A model generated the notes under the pieces. The model saw nothing but the letters and a program-made list of their open reading frames with translations. It was not told the DNA's origin and searched no databases. From Sediminicola sp. YIK13 (lineage in GTDB: Bacteria > Bacteroidota > Bacteroidia > Flavobacteriales > Flavobacteriaceae): 64,000 nt of DNA. The stretch covers positions 3,018,501-3,082,500 of the forward strand of contig NZ_CP010535.1 in the NCBI RefSeq assembly GCF_001430825.1, given 5' to 3'. This document shows, in pieces, positions 51,133-61,108 of this stretch (position 1 is its first letter; each line of letters opens with the position of its first letter). The position numbers and the translations under genes are program-made.

Positions 51133-53022
51133 TTATCTTTTCAAGGAAAAGTGCCCCTTAAAGGTCGTGTCCTCTATCTGTATGATATACCAATAATCCC
51201 CCGAGGGCAATTCTCTACTGTTAAAGGTACCGTCCCAAGAAAAGGGGGAGTTTCTAGAATTTTTTAAGAGCTTTCCGTAACGGTCAAAGATGTTGACACT
51301 GGAGGAGCTGTAATTTTCTATGCCAACAAGATCAAAGGTATTGTTGTAAGGGTCCCCATTTGGAGTAAAGAATTTTGGGATTACAAAATGGGTATAGGAC
51401 ATGGAAACTTCCCCACATCCATTTTTTTCCCTGGCATATACGGTATATCGGCCGCCCTGAGTGTTCATGAATTCCGAACTATCTTGATAATCCGTGCCAT
51501 TGAGGGAATATTCAAAATCCCCAGAAAAAGTGGTCGACACTATGATGGAAAATTCATCAGAGGTTATATTGGAAATGATAGGGGCATCTACTTGTTCCAA
51601 AGTAACGGTCTTCACATTGGTGCATCCGTCGGAATTGGTGACCCCAACAGTATAGGTACCCGGCGCAGCCACCGTAATTTGGGAGGTGGTTTCTCCAGTG
51701 TTCCATTCATAGGTTACCGTATCCGTACCCATATAATTTGCATATAGTGTGGTCTGGGAATTTTCACAAAATGCTACGGTTTCATCTTCTACCTCCGGTA
51801 ATTCGTAGAAGGAAATGGAAACAGCTGTTCGTGTGTCAGAGATGCATCCGGCCACGGTGGTTTCCGCCTCCGCATAATAGGTGCCGGCGCTGGTAGGTTG
51901 GTAGGTGTGGCTATCCGCTAAAAGTAGGTTGCCACCTGAGGGAGCATCGTACCAATTGACCTTTATTCCAAAGAGGGTGCTTACTTCCAGAGGAGTGGGG
52001 TCGTTGGAGCAAGCCATTACATCTTCTATTTTGGTAGGGGCTGAAGGGGTGTTGACCACGAGTACGCTAAATACCTCAGAGACAGAACTACAAAGTGGGC
52101 TGCTGAGGTTGATAGGATCTTCCGCTACTTTTACCCTATAAAAGGTTGTGTTGGAAATGGGGCCTGGGGCAAAGGTAGGATTTGTCTCTCCTAGAATATC
52201 TGTCCAATTACTGCTGGAGGTTGAGGATTGCCATTGGAAAGCATGGGTGCTATAAACTGAAAAATCAGGAGTGGCATTCAATTCTGTGATGGTTACCGGG
52301 GCATCTGCCTCACAAACCGATATCTCAGTTTCGTTCATTAAGTCTGTAATTTCAACTAAATCCCCACAGGTTCTAAATACAATATCGTCAATGGCGAGAT
52401 CATTTCCACATCCTCCTGGCGAATTGTTGATCATTTTTAGAATTACGGACGTCTGTCCAGGTTCTGTTTGAAAAACCAATCCATATTGATTCCATTGTGG
52501 AGAGGTGGTTCCAGTTATATCCCCTGTATTCCCAGATGCCAATAATAGTGTGTCAGTATCGTCCCAAATCTCAAAATCTACATTCACAGGAATACCTGCA
52601 TTCAGGCAACCCGAAAGGGGTAGTAGGTTTAGCAGCCAAGAAGAAAATTCATAGGTGGTGTTCTCACAAAGAACATCTACCCTATATCGGAAAAACTCCC
52701 CAGCATTAATATCAGCATTTATTATAAGGGCTTTGCCATCTGTGTCATTGGGAGTATGATCTTGAGTGTCGTGCCAGCTAAAGTAATTGGTTCTGCTGGA
52801 AAGGGTGTAAAATCCATCGTCGGGTGCCCCGGAGGTATAGGTATAGGTGGTGGTTCCCGCCGGTAATTGCGGACCATTGGTTGTTCCGGTTCCAAAATTC
52901 TCCTCAAAGATAGGATCACCCGAACTGCCAGGGCAAAACCCCAATTGGGCCTGTAGCTGGATACTGCAAAAGCCGACTAAGAACAATAGCAGCATATGTC
53001 GTTGGATATTCCTTTTTTTCAC
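51133..53022 (-). CDS. Secreted protein with a T9SS type B sorting domain
   Basis: A 629-residue exported protein: signal peptide (MLLLFLVGFCSIQLQAQLGF after an N-terminal basic stretch), a carbohydrate-binding-like or jelly-roll region (about 60-215, GEFFRYRVDVLCENTTYEFSSW), two or more Ig-like repeats (about 225-540) with many Thr/Ser/Asp, and the C-terminal gliding-motility-type domain starting FFTPNGDPYNNTFDL and ending WYIIQIEDTTFKGHFSLKR. This last is the type B secretion signal for the type IX system. It is likely an adhesin or surface enzyme; no catalytic motif is seen. Confidence 0.85.
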   Translation of the reverse strand: MKKRNIQRHMLLLFLVGFCSIQLQAQLGFCPGSSGDPIFEENFGTGTTNGPQLPAGTTTYTYTSGAPDDGFYTLSSRTNYFSWHDTQDHTPNDTDGKALIINADINAGEFFRYRVDVLCENTTYEFSSWLLNLLPLSGCLNAGIPVNVDFEIWDDTDTLLLASGNTGDITGTTSPQWNQYGLVFQTEPGQTSVILKMINNSPGGCGNDLAIDDIVFRTCGDLVEITDLMNETEISVCEADAPVTITELNATPDFSVYSTHAFQWQSSTSSSNWTDILGETNPTFAPGPISNTTFYRVKVAEDPINLSSPLCSSVSEVFSVLVVNTPSAPTKIEDVMACSNDPTPLEVSTLFGIKVNWYDAPSGGNLLLADSHTYQPTSAGTYYAEAETTVAGCISDTRTAVSISFYELPEVEDETVAFCENSQTTLYANYMGTDTVTYEWNTGETTSQITVAAPGTYTVGVTNSDGCTNVKTVTLEQVDAPIISNITSDEFSIIVSTTFSGDFEYSLNGTDYQDSSEFMNTQGGRYTVYAREKNGCGEVSMSYTHFVIPKFFTPNGDPYNNTFDLVGIENYSSSSVNIFDRYGKLLKNSRNSPFSWDGTFNSRELPSGDYWYIIQIEDTTFKGHFSLKR

Positions 53023-53175
53023 CTAGTGTGTATTTTAATCAACGTAATATTTCTTCGGGCGGTTTAGCATATTAAAATTTCAGAAAACCATCATATTCAA
53101 TAGAATATTTCAATATTGGTTTTGATCTCCCTTTTGTAATTTGATAATATCTTTTCCCCTTTCAATGATTAAACT

Positions 53176-53183
53176 TATTTTTG
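53176..53183 (+). promoter_or_regulatory. Candidate -7 element of leuS
   Basis: TATTTTTG, followed by CCCG, matches TAnnTTTG. The -33 side is only T-rich (TTTTCCCC), so support is partial. Confidence 0.4.
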
Positions 53184-53240
53184 CCCGATATACCATACTG
53201 TTGCTACTGTAAAACGGCAGGACTATAGAAATATTTTGAT

Positions 53241-56081
53241 ATGAGCTACGATTTCAGACAGATTGAGGATAAATGGCAGAAAGAATGGGCCGAAAAAGGC
53301 ACTTTTGAAGCGCAAAACAACTCTGATAAACCAAAATATTATGTGTTGGATATGTTTCCTTACCCATCTGGTGCCGGGTTACATGTAGGACATCCTCTAG
53401 GTTACATAGCCAGTGATATATATGCCCGGTACAAAAGACATAAGGGCTTCAACGTTTTGCACCCCATGGGATATGATTCTTTTGGGTTGCCTGCAGAGCA
53501 ATATGCCATTCAGACGGGACAGCATCCGGCCATTACCACAGCTGCCAATATTAAGAGGTACAGGGAGCAATTGGATAAAATAGGGTTTTCGTTCGATTGG
53601 AGCAGGGAAGTGCGCACCTCTGATCCAAATTATTATAAATGGACACAGTGGATTTTTATCCAACTTTTTAACTCTTGGTATAACAAACAAGCAGATAAGG
53701 CAGAAGATATCGATACATTGATTGCCATATTTAAGCAAGATGGTAATAAGGGCGTAAATGCAGTATGCGATGAAGATGTGGATGCTTTCACAGCATCTCA
53801 ATGGAAAGCTTTTACACCAAAGAAGAAACAGGAAATTTTATTGCAGTATAGGCTTACCTATTTGGCGGAAACGGAAGTCAATTGGTGCCCTGCCCTGGGG
53901 ACCGTTTTGGCCAATGACGAAATTGTCAATGGGGTTTCTGAGCGTGGTGGACACACTGTGATCCGTAAAAAGATGACCCAGTGGAGTATGAGGATATCTG
54001 CATATGCCCAACGCTTGTTGGACGATTTGCAAAAAGTGGATTGGCCACAGCCTTTAAAAGATTCCCAGGTAAATTGGATCGGCCGTTCGGAAGGAGCTTC
54101 GGTTACCTTTCATACAATTCCTTCAGGGGATGTAAAGAAGTCATACCCCATTGAGGTGTTTACAACCAGACCAGATACAATTTTTGGTGCCAGTTTTATG
54201 ACCTTGGCACCAGAACATGAATTGGTGTCCTTAATTACAACCCCAGAACAGCAAGAAGAAGTAGCTGCCTATGTTGAAACTACTGCAAAACGTTCGGAGC
54301 GGGATCGTATGGCCGATGTAAAGACCATTTCAGGAGCTTTTACGGGAGCCTATGCCTCGCATCCGTTTACAAAAGAACCTGTTCCGGTTTGGATAGGGGA
54401 TTATGTGTTGGCGGGCTATGGAACAGGAGCGGTAATGTCCGTTCCTTGTGGGGATCAGCGTGATTATGATTTTGCAAAACATTTCAATATCCCTATTCCC
54501 AATATTTTTGAAGGAATCGATATTTCGGAAGAAGCATTTGCAGATAAAGAAAAGACCATTATTTCGAACTCTGATTTCCTAAACGGTCTGCCTTATAAAA
54601 AAGCGGTTAAGTTGGCCATTTATGAATTGGAGAAATTGGAGCAGGGTAAAGGGAAGATCAATTATAGATTGCGGGATGCCGTATTTAGCCGTCAGCGGTA
54701 TTGGGGGGAGCCATTCCCGGTATATTACGTGGAAGGAATGCCGCAAATGATCGAGTCAAAATATTTGCCCATTGAATTGCCCGAAGTTGAAAAATACCTT
54801 CCTACAGAAACCGGGGAGCCACCTTTGGGAAATGCCACTACTTGGGCATGGAACACGGTGGAGCATACAGTGGTCAGCAATAAGATGGTAGATCATAGGA
54901 CCGTATTTCCTTTAGAGCTGAATACCATGCCAGGTTGGGCGGGGAGCTCTTTCTATTTTAATCGTTATATGGATCCCAATAATGAAAGTGAGATATTTTC
55001 ACAGGATGCCATTAAGTATTGGCAGGATGTGGATCTTTATATAGGCGGAAGTGAGCATGCCACAGGGCATTTATTGTATTCCCGTTTTTGGCAAAAATTT
55101 CTTTTTGATAAAGGGGTAGTTCTCAAAGAAGAATTTGCAAAGAAGCTCATCAATCAGGGGATGATCACCGGTACCAGTGCCTTCATTTATAGGATTGAAG
55201 GTGAAAACACCTTGGTATCAAAAAATTTAATAGGAGACAGATCTGTACAGCCCCTTCATGTAGACGTGTCCTTGGTGAATCCTTCAGATGAGTTGGATTT
55301 GGTAAAGTTCAAGGAAAATCCACTTTATGCCGACTTAAAGCAAGCTAAATTCCTCTTGGAAGATGGTGTTTATATTGTTGGCAGGGAGGTAGAAAAAATG
55401 TCCAAATCTAAATATAATGTGGTAAGTCCAGATAGTATATGCGAAGATTATGGGGCAGATTCCTTGCGTTTGTACGAAATGTTCCTTGGGCCTTTGGAGC
55501 AGTCAAAGCCTTGGAATACGGCCGGTATAACCGGTGTCCACAGCTTTTTGAAAAAAATGTGGCGACTGTATCATTCCGGCGAAGAAGGAGTGTTCAACAT
55601 AACAGATGATAAGGCTACCGCGGATAATCTTAAAACATTGCACAAGACTATTAAAAAGGTAGAGGAGGATATCGAGAATTTCTCTTTCAACACTTCTGTA
55701 TCCAGTTTTATGATCTGTGTTAATGAGTTATCTACTCAAAAGTGTACCAGCAAGTCCATCTTAGAGCCTTTGGCAATTTTGGTTTCTCCCTATGCCCCCC
55801 ATATAGCGGAGGAATTATGGAGTAAATTGGGACACAAAACTTCTATAGCAACTGCAGAATTTCCAAAATATGAAGGAAAATACTTGGTGGAGAGCAGCAA
55901 GGAATACCCGATCTCCTTCAACGGAAAAATGCGTTTTAAAATGGAGCTTCCCGCAGATATGTCGGCAGCAGATATTGAGTCAGCCGTTATGGCCCATAAA
56001 AAAACACAAGAACAACTACAGGGCCGCACTCCTAAGAAAGTGATTGTGGTTCCCGGGAAAATTGTAAACGTTGTAGGATAG
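53241..56081 (+). CDS. leuS: Leucyl-tRNA synthetase
   Basis: A 946-residue class I synthetase. HIGH-like motif in YPSGAGLHVGHPLGY (about 39-53), an editing domain (about 280-470; TTRPDTIFGASFMTLAPEHE and GYGTGAVMSVPCGDQRDYDF), leucine-specific domain, KMSKS at about 719 (EKMSKSKYN) and the anticodon domain to the C-terminus. Between 135 and 190 it has an insertion typical of Bacteroidota enzymes. Monocistronic with a 218-base upstream spacer. Confidence 0.97.
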   Translation: MSYDFRQIEDKWQKEWAEKGTFEAQNNSDKPKYYVLDMFPYPSGAGLHVGHPLGYIASDIYARYKRHKGFNVLHPMGYDSFGLPAEQYAIQTGQHPAITTAANIKRYREQLDKIGFSFDWSREVRTSDPNYYKWTQWIFIQLFNSWYNKQADKAEDIDTLIAIFKQDGNKGVNAVCDEDVDAFTASQWKAFTPKKKQEILLQYRLTYLAETEVNWCPALGTVLANDEIVNGVSERGGHTVIRKKMTQWSMRISAYAQRLLDDLQKVDWPQPLKDSQVNWIGRSEGASVTFHTIPSGDVKKSYPIEVFTTRPDTIFGASFMTLAPEHELVSLITTPEQQEEVAAYVETTAKRSERDRMADVKTISGAFTGAYASHPFTKEPVPVWIGDYVLAGYGTGAVMSVPCGDQRDYDFAKHFNIPIPNIFEGIDISEEAFADKEKTIISNSDFLNGLPYKKAVKLAIYELEKLEQGKGKINYRLRDAVFSRQRYWGEPFPVYYVEGMPQMIESKYLPIELPEVEKYLPTETGEPPLGNATTWAWNTVEHTVVSNKMVDHRTVFPLELNTMPGWAGSSFYFNRYMDPNNESEIFSQDAIKYWQDVDLYIGGSEHATGHLLYSRFWQKFLFDKGVVLKEEFAKKLINQGMITGTSAFIYRIEGENTLVSKNLIGDRSVQPLHVDVSLVNPSDELDLVKFKENPLYADLKQAKFLLEDGVYIVGREVEKMSKSKYNVVSPDSICEDYGADSLRLYEMFLGPLEQSKPWNTAGITGVHSFLKKMWRLYHSGEEGVFNITDDKATADNLKTLHKTIKKVEEDIENFSFNTSVSSFMICVNELSTQKCTSKSILEPLAILVSPYAPHIAEELWSKLGHKTSIATAEFPKYEGKYLVESSKEYPISFNGKMRFKMELPADMSAADIESAVMAHKKTQEQLQGRTPKKVIVVPGKIVNVVG

Positions 56082-56188
56082 TATACTATCTTTAAGTGCC
56101 TACAACTTTTTAAATGTAAATCTGCTACCCATTGGCTTTTTCGCCAATTGGGAAGTTTCCCGGCGCGTAATCATCTAATATTCGTATT

Positions 56189-56446
56189 ATGATAGATCAA
56201 ATTGAAATTATAGGATTGGTCGCTGCTGTGTTGACCACTGCTTCATTTGTGCCACAGGTCTATAAGGCGTGGACACAGAAAGCAACAAAAGATATTTCTT
56301 TGACCATGTATCTTAGTTTTTTCATAGGCGTGATCCTATGGTTCATATACGGAATCCAAATTGGAAGCATATCCATCATATTGGCCAATAGTATTACGGG
56401 GCTGTTGGTGTTGATAGTAATTCTACTAAAGTTAAAATATAAGTAA
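56189..56446 (+). CDS. SemiSWEET sugar transporter
   Basis: An 85-residue protein with three helices and the PQ-loop motif TASFVPQVYKAW (about 17-28), which is the size and pattern of bacterial SemiSWEET half-transporters that work as dimers to carry sugars. It follows leuS by about 107 bases, with an imperfect hairpin at 56128-56152 between, and is probably transcribed alone. Confidence 0.9.
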   Translation: MIDQIEIIGLVAAVLTTASFVPQVYKAWTQKATKDISLTMYLSFFIGVILWFIYGIQIGSISIILANSITGLLVLIVILLKLKYK

Positions 56447-56525
56447 TACCCCCCCCTATAATTAAATATTTAATCATTTTTTAATAAAAAATAAACACCA
56501 CACCCCTCATTTTATAGGGGTATTA
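56444..56525 (+). repeat. Inverted repeat and run of eight C after SemiSWEET
   Basis: TAATACCCC, then C4TATA, pairs with TATAGGGGTATTA at 56513-56525 with a bulge of four C. The loop is about 52 bases and very A+T-rich. The eight-C tract is unusual in this genome. It is in the 3' untranslated region, so no coding effect is expected. Confidence 0.35.
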
Positions 56526-56701
56526 TTGATTTAAATGTTAATTATCGTCATGACACCCTTGTATTTAGTCGATTTTCTTTTTTAGTGTCGATTATTTGTC
56601 TCATTTTTGAAACTCTAATAATCATAATTGATGGGAAGGAATAAAGCTCTGTGCCTTCAGACTTTGTTTTTTCCCTATTTAGTGATACAAAAAATAGTAA
56701 G

Positions 56702-57802
56702 ATGAGAATCGGTATTCCAAAAGAAATCAAAAACAACGAAAGCAGGGTGGGAATGACACCAGCCGGGGTTTTCGAATTGGTAAAAAATAACCATACCGTC
56801 TACGTACAATCAGGTGCTGGCGATGGAAGTGGTTTTTTCAATACGGACTACCAACAGGTGGGGGCCATTGTATTGGATACCATCGGACAGGTCTATGCCA
56901 TGAGTGATATGATCGTTAAGGTAAAGGAGCCAATAAAAGAGGAGTATGGCCTTATTCAAAAAGGACAGGTGGTGTTTACTTATTTTCATTTTGCTTCAAG
57001 TGAGACCCTCACAGAAGCTATGATAGCCCGTAAGGCAATTTGTATCGCTTATGAAACCGTGGAGGATGAAGAAGGAACATTGCCATTATTGACACCCATG
57101 TCCGAAGTTGCGGGCAGAATGGCTATTCAACAGGGGGCTAAATACCTGGAGAAGCCAGAAAAAGGTCGCGGCGTTTTATTGGGAGGAGTTCCGGGTGTGG
57201 CACCGGGAAAAGTTTTGGTGCTTGGAGCTGGTATTGTGGGGATACAAGCTGCAAAAATGGCAGCAGGATTAGGTGCCCATGTTACTATTTTAGATGTTAA
57301 TATGAAGCGGCTGCGCTATGTCAATGACGTAATGCCAAGCCATGTGGTAACAGAATTTTCAAATGAATTTAATATCAGAAAGCATATAAAGGACCATGAT
57401 CTGATCATTGGTGGTGTCCTGTTAAGGGGGGCCAAAGCTCCTAATCTTATTACCAGGGATATGCTTAAGGAGATGCGTCCGGGTACCGTCATAGTGGATG
57501 TTGCCGTGGACCAGGGCGGATGTGTGGAGACCTCAAGGCCAACCACCCATGAGAACCCTGTATTTATTATAGATGATGTGGTCCATTATTGTGTGGCCAA
57601 CATGCCAGGGGCAGTCCCATATACGTCTACTATGGCTTTGACCAACGTCACCTTGCCCTATGTGTTGAAATTAGCAAATTTAGGTTGGGTTGAAGCTTGT
57701 CGAACAGATGCATCCCTACAAAAGGGCTTGAACATAGTAGAAGGAAAAGTGATTTACAAGGAGATTATCGAAGCCTTTAACTGGCAAGCCGTTGAGGTGT
57801 AA
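56702..57802 (+). CDS. ald: Alanine dehydrogenase
   Basis: A 366-residue enzyme that interconverts alanine and pyruvate with NAD. N-terminal MRIGIPKEIKNNESRVGMTPAG, the NAD-binding VLGAGIVGIQAAKMAAGLGA (about 170-190) and C-terminal MTLPYVLKL-type stretch are present. The ATG at 56702 gives the typical start; an in-frame GTG at 56651 would add 17 residues unlike the family. In-frame spacing to the terminator at 57826 is normal. Confidence 0.95.
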   Translation: MRIGIPKEIKNNESRVGMTPAGVFELVKNNHTVYVQSGAGDGSGFFNTDYQQVGAIVLDTIGQVYAMSDMIVKVKEPIKEEYGLIQKGQVVFTYFHFASSETLTEAMIARKAICIAYETVEDEEGTLPLLTPMSEVAGRMAIQQGAKYLEKPEKGRGVLLGGVPGVAPGKVLVLGAGIVGIQAAKMAAGLGAHVTILDVNMKRLRYVNDVMPSHVVTEFSNEFNIRKHIKDHDLIIGGVLLRGAKAPNLITRDMLKEMRPGTVIVDVAVDQGGCVETSRPTTHENPVFIIDDVVHYCVANMPGAVPYTSTMALTNVTLPYVLKLANLGWVEACRTDASLQKGLNIVEGKVIYKEIIEAFNWQAVEV

Positions 57803-57825
57803 CAGGTACATTTTGTCATACTGGG

Positions 57826-57853
57826 AACCCCGTCATTTTTTGGCGGGGTTTTT
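57826..57853 (+). terminator. Terminator of ald
   Basis: AACCCCG and CGGGGTT form a 7-bp stem, followed by TTTTTG. Confidence 0.75.
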
Positions 57854-57929
57854 GATTATAAGTAAAGAAGAATTATTTGATTTTAGGAAAAGGAATCTTT
57901 ACTATATTTATCATTAAAAAGACGAAACT

Positions 57930-58625
57930 ATGTTGATGTATTATATTATTTTGGGTGCTATTGCCTTGGTGAGCTGGTTGGTCAGCAATAAACTAAAAAA
58001 TAAATTCAAGCATTACTCCAAAGTGCATCTGCGCAATGGCATGAGCGGCGCTGAAATTGCAGAAAAGATGTTGGCTGATCATGGGATCAGGGATGTAAAA
58101 GTTATTTCCACCCCGGGAATGTTAACAGATCATTATAATCCGGCCAATAAAACAGTGAATTTAAGTGAAGGTGTGTATAATCAGCGAAATGCTTCAGCTG
58201 CGGCCGTTGCAGCTCACGAATGCGGGCACGCTGTACAGCATGCCACGGCCTACGAATGGTTGACGATGCGTTCTAAATTGGTACCTGTGGTGAGTGTCAC
58301 CTCCGGGATGTCCACTTGGGTCGTGTTTGGGGGTATTATGTTGGGTGCTGCTGCTGGAGTAGGTTTTGGATATTGGGTCGCTGTCGCCGGCTTGGTGATG
58401 ATGGGCTTTGCCACCTTGTTCAGTTTTATCACTCTTCCTGTAGAATATGATGCCAGTAACCGTGCCTTGGCTTGGTTAAAGAATAAGAATATGTTGAGCC
58501 AAGAAGAATACAAAGGCTCAGAGGATGCCTTGAAATGGGCTGCACGCACCTATTTGGTTGCAGCCATAGGATCTTTGGCAACATTGGTTTATTGGGCTCT
58601 TCAAGTTCTAGGTGGAAGGGATTAG
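57930..58625 (+). CDS. YugP-type zinc metallopeptidase
   Basis: A 231-residue membrane-bound peptidase with the HExxH motif in AAHECGHAVQHA (about 94-98). Membrane helices lie at about 2-18, 122-140 and 148-170, and one at the C-terminus. The rest of the zinc site and the long hydrophobic stretch match the YugP (neutral zinc metallopeptidase) family. Its substrates are unknown. It is convergent with the Lrp gene and closed by a bidirectional terminator. Confidence 0.9.
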   Translation: MLMYYIILGAIALVSWLVSNKLKNKFKHYSKVHLRNGMSGAEIAEKMLADHGIRDVKVISTPGMLTDHYNPANKTVNLSEGVYNQRNASAAAVAAHECGHAVQHATAYEWLTMRSKLVPVVSVTSGMSTWVVFGGIMLGAAAGVGFGYWVAVAGLVMMGFATLFSFITLPVEYDASNRALAWLKNKNMLSQEEYKGSEDALKWAARTYLVAAIGSLATLVYWALQVLGGRD

Positions 58626-58649
58626 AAATTAAAATTAAAAGAGGTAATA

Positions 58650-58679
58650 AAAAAGGACGCTTTAAAAGCGTCCTTTTTT
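58650..58679. terminator. Bidirectional terminator
   Basis: AAAAAAGGACGCTTT and its complement meet with almost no loop, flanked by A and T runs; it separates two convergent genes. Confidence 0.88.
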
Positions 58680-59148
58680 ATATGGTTATTTGTCTATCTA
58701 TCTGTTGGTTCAAAGATATAAAAGTCTCTGTACGTGAGACTCCTTCAATTTGTTGGATGTCCCTATTGAGCACGTGCATTAAATGTTCGTTGTCCCTGCA
58801 AAGTACTTTTATAAGAATAGACCAGTTACCAGTGGTATAATGACACTCAAGCACTTCTGGAATCTTCTCCAGTTCCTTTACGGCCAAAGGATTACTCATG
58901 GCCTTGTCCAGATATATGCCGATATATGCCATAGTGGTATACCCCAATACTTTTGGATTAACGATGAACTTCGAACCTGCAATGAGTCCTGAGGCCTCCA
59001 ATTTTCTCAGACGCTGATGTATAGCTGCTCCAGAAATGCCAATGTGTCTTGCGATTTCTAAAATAGGCTTACGGGCGTCGGTCATAAGGAACCGAAGTAT
59101 CTTTTTGTCAATCCCATCAATTTTAATGTTCTCCTCGGAAGATTTCAT
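58678..59148 (-). CDS. Lrp/AsnC-family regulator
   Basis: A 156-residue regulator with an N-terminal HTH (IDKKILRFLMTDARKPILEIARHIGISGAAIHQRLRKL, about 14-51) and a C-terminal RAM ligand domain (YIGIYLDKAMSNPLAV; VLECHYTTGNWSILIKV). It responds to amino acids. It is divided from the saccharopine dehydrogenase gene by 47 bases on the same strand and may control it, an inference from position. Confidence 0.92.
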   Translation of the reverse strand: MKSSEENIKIDGIDKKILRFLMTDARKPILEIARHIGISGAAIHQRLRKLEASGLIAGSKFIVNPKVLGYTTMAYIGIYLDKAMSNPLAVKELEKIPEVLECHYTTGNWSILIKVLCRDNEHLMHVLNRDIQQIEGVSRTETFISLNQQIDRQITI

Positions 59149-59195
59149 TTTTTGGTTTCAATATGATGGTAAATATAACTATTTAGTTACAGATC

Positions 59196-60569
59196 CTAAC
59201 CCGCAATAGAATCTGGATTATAGCCCAAATAGCATACATCGTGCTCTTTAAAATTGATTCCGTATTCCGTGAGTTCTTCTAATATGGGTTCATATACTTC
59301 CTTGTTAATGGGAATCTGAACCCCGGGAGTTGTAATTTTTTTGTTCAATATTAAGAGGGTGGCCATCGCTACTGGTAGTCCAACGGTTTTTGCCATAGCG
59401 GTATGTGTCCTATTCTCACCAAGGACCACCATATTGGAATCTATCTGCTTTTTCACGCCATCTATCTCGTATCCAAATTTGTGGTACATGACAATCATGT
59501 CCTTGTCTTTATTGCCCAAGGTCCAGCTGTCCTCAAGTATATGTTGAAGGATTTCTGCTGGGGTGGCATTTTTCAAAGGAATGGTCTTGGAGCTGTCAAA
59601 AAGGTTCAGCTCCAAAAGTTTGTCCCACATAATATCATCTTGGTCTATTTTCAAATAGAGCCTTAGCTTCAGTTCAACCGTATCTGTGGGGGAGTAGGGT
59701 AAAAATAAATTTACGAATTCGCGGTAAGACATCCCTTCGGAGTCCTCAATAGTGTAGCTGTCATCTGTCATGCCCAATTGCACGAACATATTCCATGCCT
59801 TTGAAAACCCCACTCTTCTCATAGTACCTCTGTAAAGAGTCAGTGCATCATTTAAACCGTAGACTTCCCTGTATTTAAGGGAATCCCTATTGGCATAGGC
59901 TTCAAACTTTCCATAACCTTCTATATTCATAAATTCTGTTCTTCGAAACAACTTATGGTAGGGGATGTACTTATAGGTGCCTTCTTGGATAAATTTGGCA
60001 GTACCCCCTTGTCCGGCAACCACCACATTTCTGGGGTTCCATGTAAACTTGTAATTCCAGAGATTGGTATCGCTTTCTGGAGCAACCAAACCACCGCAAA
60101 AAGATTCGAACAATAACAGTTTGCCCCCTTTGTTCCGTATACGGTCTATGACCTGCATGGCACTCATATGGTCTACTCCGGGATCAAGGCCGATCTCATT
60201 CATAAAAACAAGCCCCTTGTCCTTTACCTGCTCGTCCAATTGTAGGAGCTCATCACTCACATAAGAGGCGGTCACCAAATGTTTTCCATATTTCAAACAA
60301 TCTTTGGCTACCTTAATATGAAAGCGGGCCGGTAACATGGAAATCACAATTTCTGCATTTTGTATGGCTTGGTGCCGCTGATCTTCTTTAAATATATCCA
60401 AGGCAACAACGGTACAATGAGGATGGTTTTTTACAGTATCATTTATATGCTCCGGATGAAGGTCCCCAATGGTAATATGAAATTTTTCGCTTTCTGCTTT
60501 TTCCAATAAATAATCCAATAAATAGGAGGTAGATTTACCAGCTCCAACTACAAGTATCTTTCTCAACAT
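59196..60569 (-). CDS. Saccharopine dehydrogenase family protein
   Basis: A 457-residue NAD(P)-binding enzyme: an N-terminal Rossmann motif KILVVGAGKSTSYLLDYLLE at about 4-23, a middle region with NEIGLDPGVDHMSAMQVID (about 125-143, a saccharopine reductase signature), and a C-terminal domain. Family members act in lysine degradation or biosynthesis, converting saccharopine to or from aminoadipate semialdehyde. The neighbouring Lrp regulator supports an amino-acid role. Its start lies 80 bases from the divergent DUF423 gene. Confidence 0.88.
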   Translation of the reverse strand: MLRKILVVGAGKSTSYLLDYLLEKAESEKFHITIGDLHPEHINDTVKNHPHCTVVALDIFKEDQRHQAIQNAEIVISMLPARFHIKVAKDCLKYGKHLVTASYVSDELLQLDEQVKDKGLVFMNEIGLDPGVDHMSAMQVIDRIRNKGGKLLLFESFCGGLVAPESDTNLWNYKFTWNPRNVVVAGQGGTAKFIQEGTYKYIPYHKLFRRTEFMNIEGYGKFEAYANRDSLKYREVYGLNDALTLYRGTMRRVGFSKAWNMFVQLGMTDDSYTIEDSEGMSYREFVNLFLPYSPTDTVELKLRLYLKIDQDDIMWDKLLELNLFDSSKTIPLKNATPAEILQHILEDSWTLGNKDKDMIVMYHKFGYEIDGVKKQIDSNMVVLGENRTHTAMAKTVGLPVAMATLLILNKKITTPGVQIPINKEVYEPILEELTEYGINFKEHDVCYLGYNPDSIAG

Positions 60570-60649
60570 CTGTTTCCTTACTTTTGTAAATTCAATGGAT
60601 ACTAAAGTATCAATTTGTTATAAATATAATAAATATACCAAAATAAGTT

Positions 60650-61036
60650 ATGAACAAAACAATTTTAGGAGTGGGTGTCCTATTGGGTCTAACCGCTATA
60701 GTCCTTGGCGCATTTGGGGCGCACGGGTTGGAAAAGTTGGTGTCAACAGAGAATGTGGAAACATTTACAACGGGGGTTACCTATCAGATGTACCATGCCT
60801 TGTTCCTATTATTATTGGGTAGCATGAATTTTATTCCCGCCTCTTCAAAAAAGACTATATTTTATCTTATTTTGGTCGGTGTGCTATTATTTTCAGGTTC
60901 TATTTACACCTTGGCAACAAATGAGTTAACAGCATTTGACTTCAAAAAAATAGCTATTTTAACACCAATAGGGGGTGGTTTGTTAATTTTTGGATGGATT
61001 TTATTGGGGATTCGTATTTTTCGACAAAGGGTTTGA
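60650..61036 (+). CDS. DUF423 membrane protein
   Basis: A 128-residue protein with four helices and the family's N-terminal pattern GLTAIVLGAFGAHGLEK (about 14-30) and TYQMYHALFLLLLG. DUF423 proteins are inner-membrane proteins of unknown function. Followed by pckA after 72 bases. Confidence 0.9.
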   Translation: MNKTILGVGVLLGLTAIVLGAFGAHGLEKLVSTENVETFTTGVTYQMYHALFLLLLGSMNFIPASSKKTIFYLILVGVLLFSGSIYTLATNELTAFDFKKIAILTPIGGGLLIFGWILLGIRIFRQRV

Positions 61037-61075
61037 ATAAAGGTTTATTTACGGGACTTTCGTTTTTATTTTTTA

Positions 61076-61083
61076 TAGCTTTG
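61076..61083 (+). promoter_or_regulatory. Candidate -7 element of pckA
   Basis: TAGCTTTG, followed by TACAAG, matches TAnnTTTG. It lies 26 bases before the ATG; the -33 side (ACTTTCG at 61056) is poorly spaced. Confidence 0.45.
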
Positions 61084-61108
61084 TACAAGTTTATAAACTA
61101 ACAAAATT

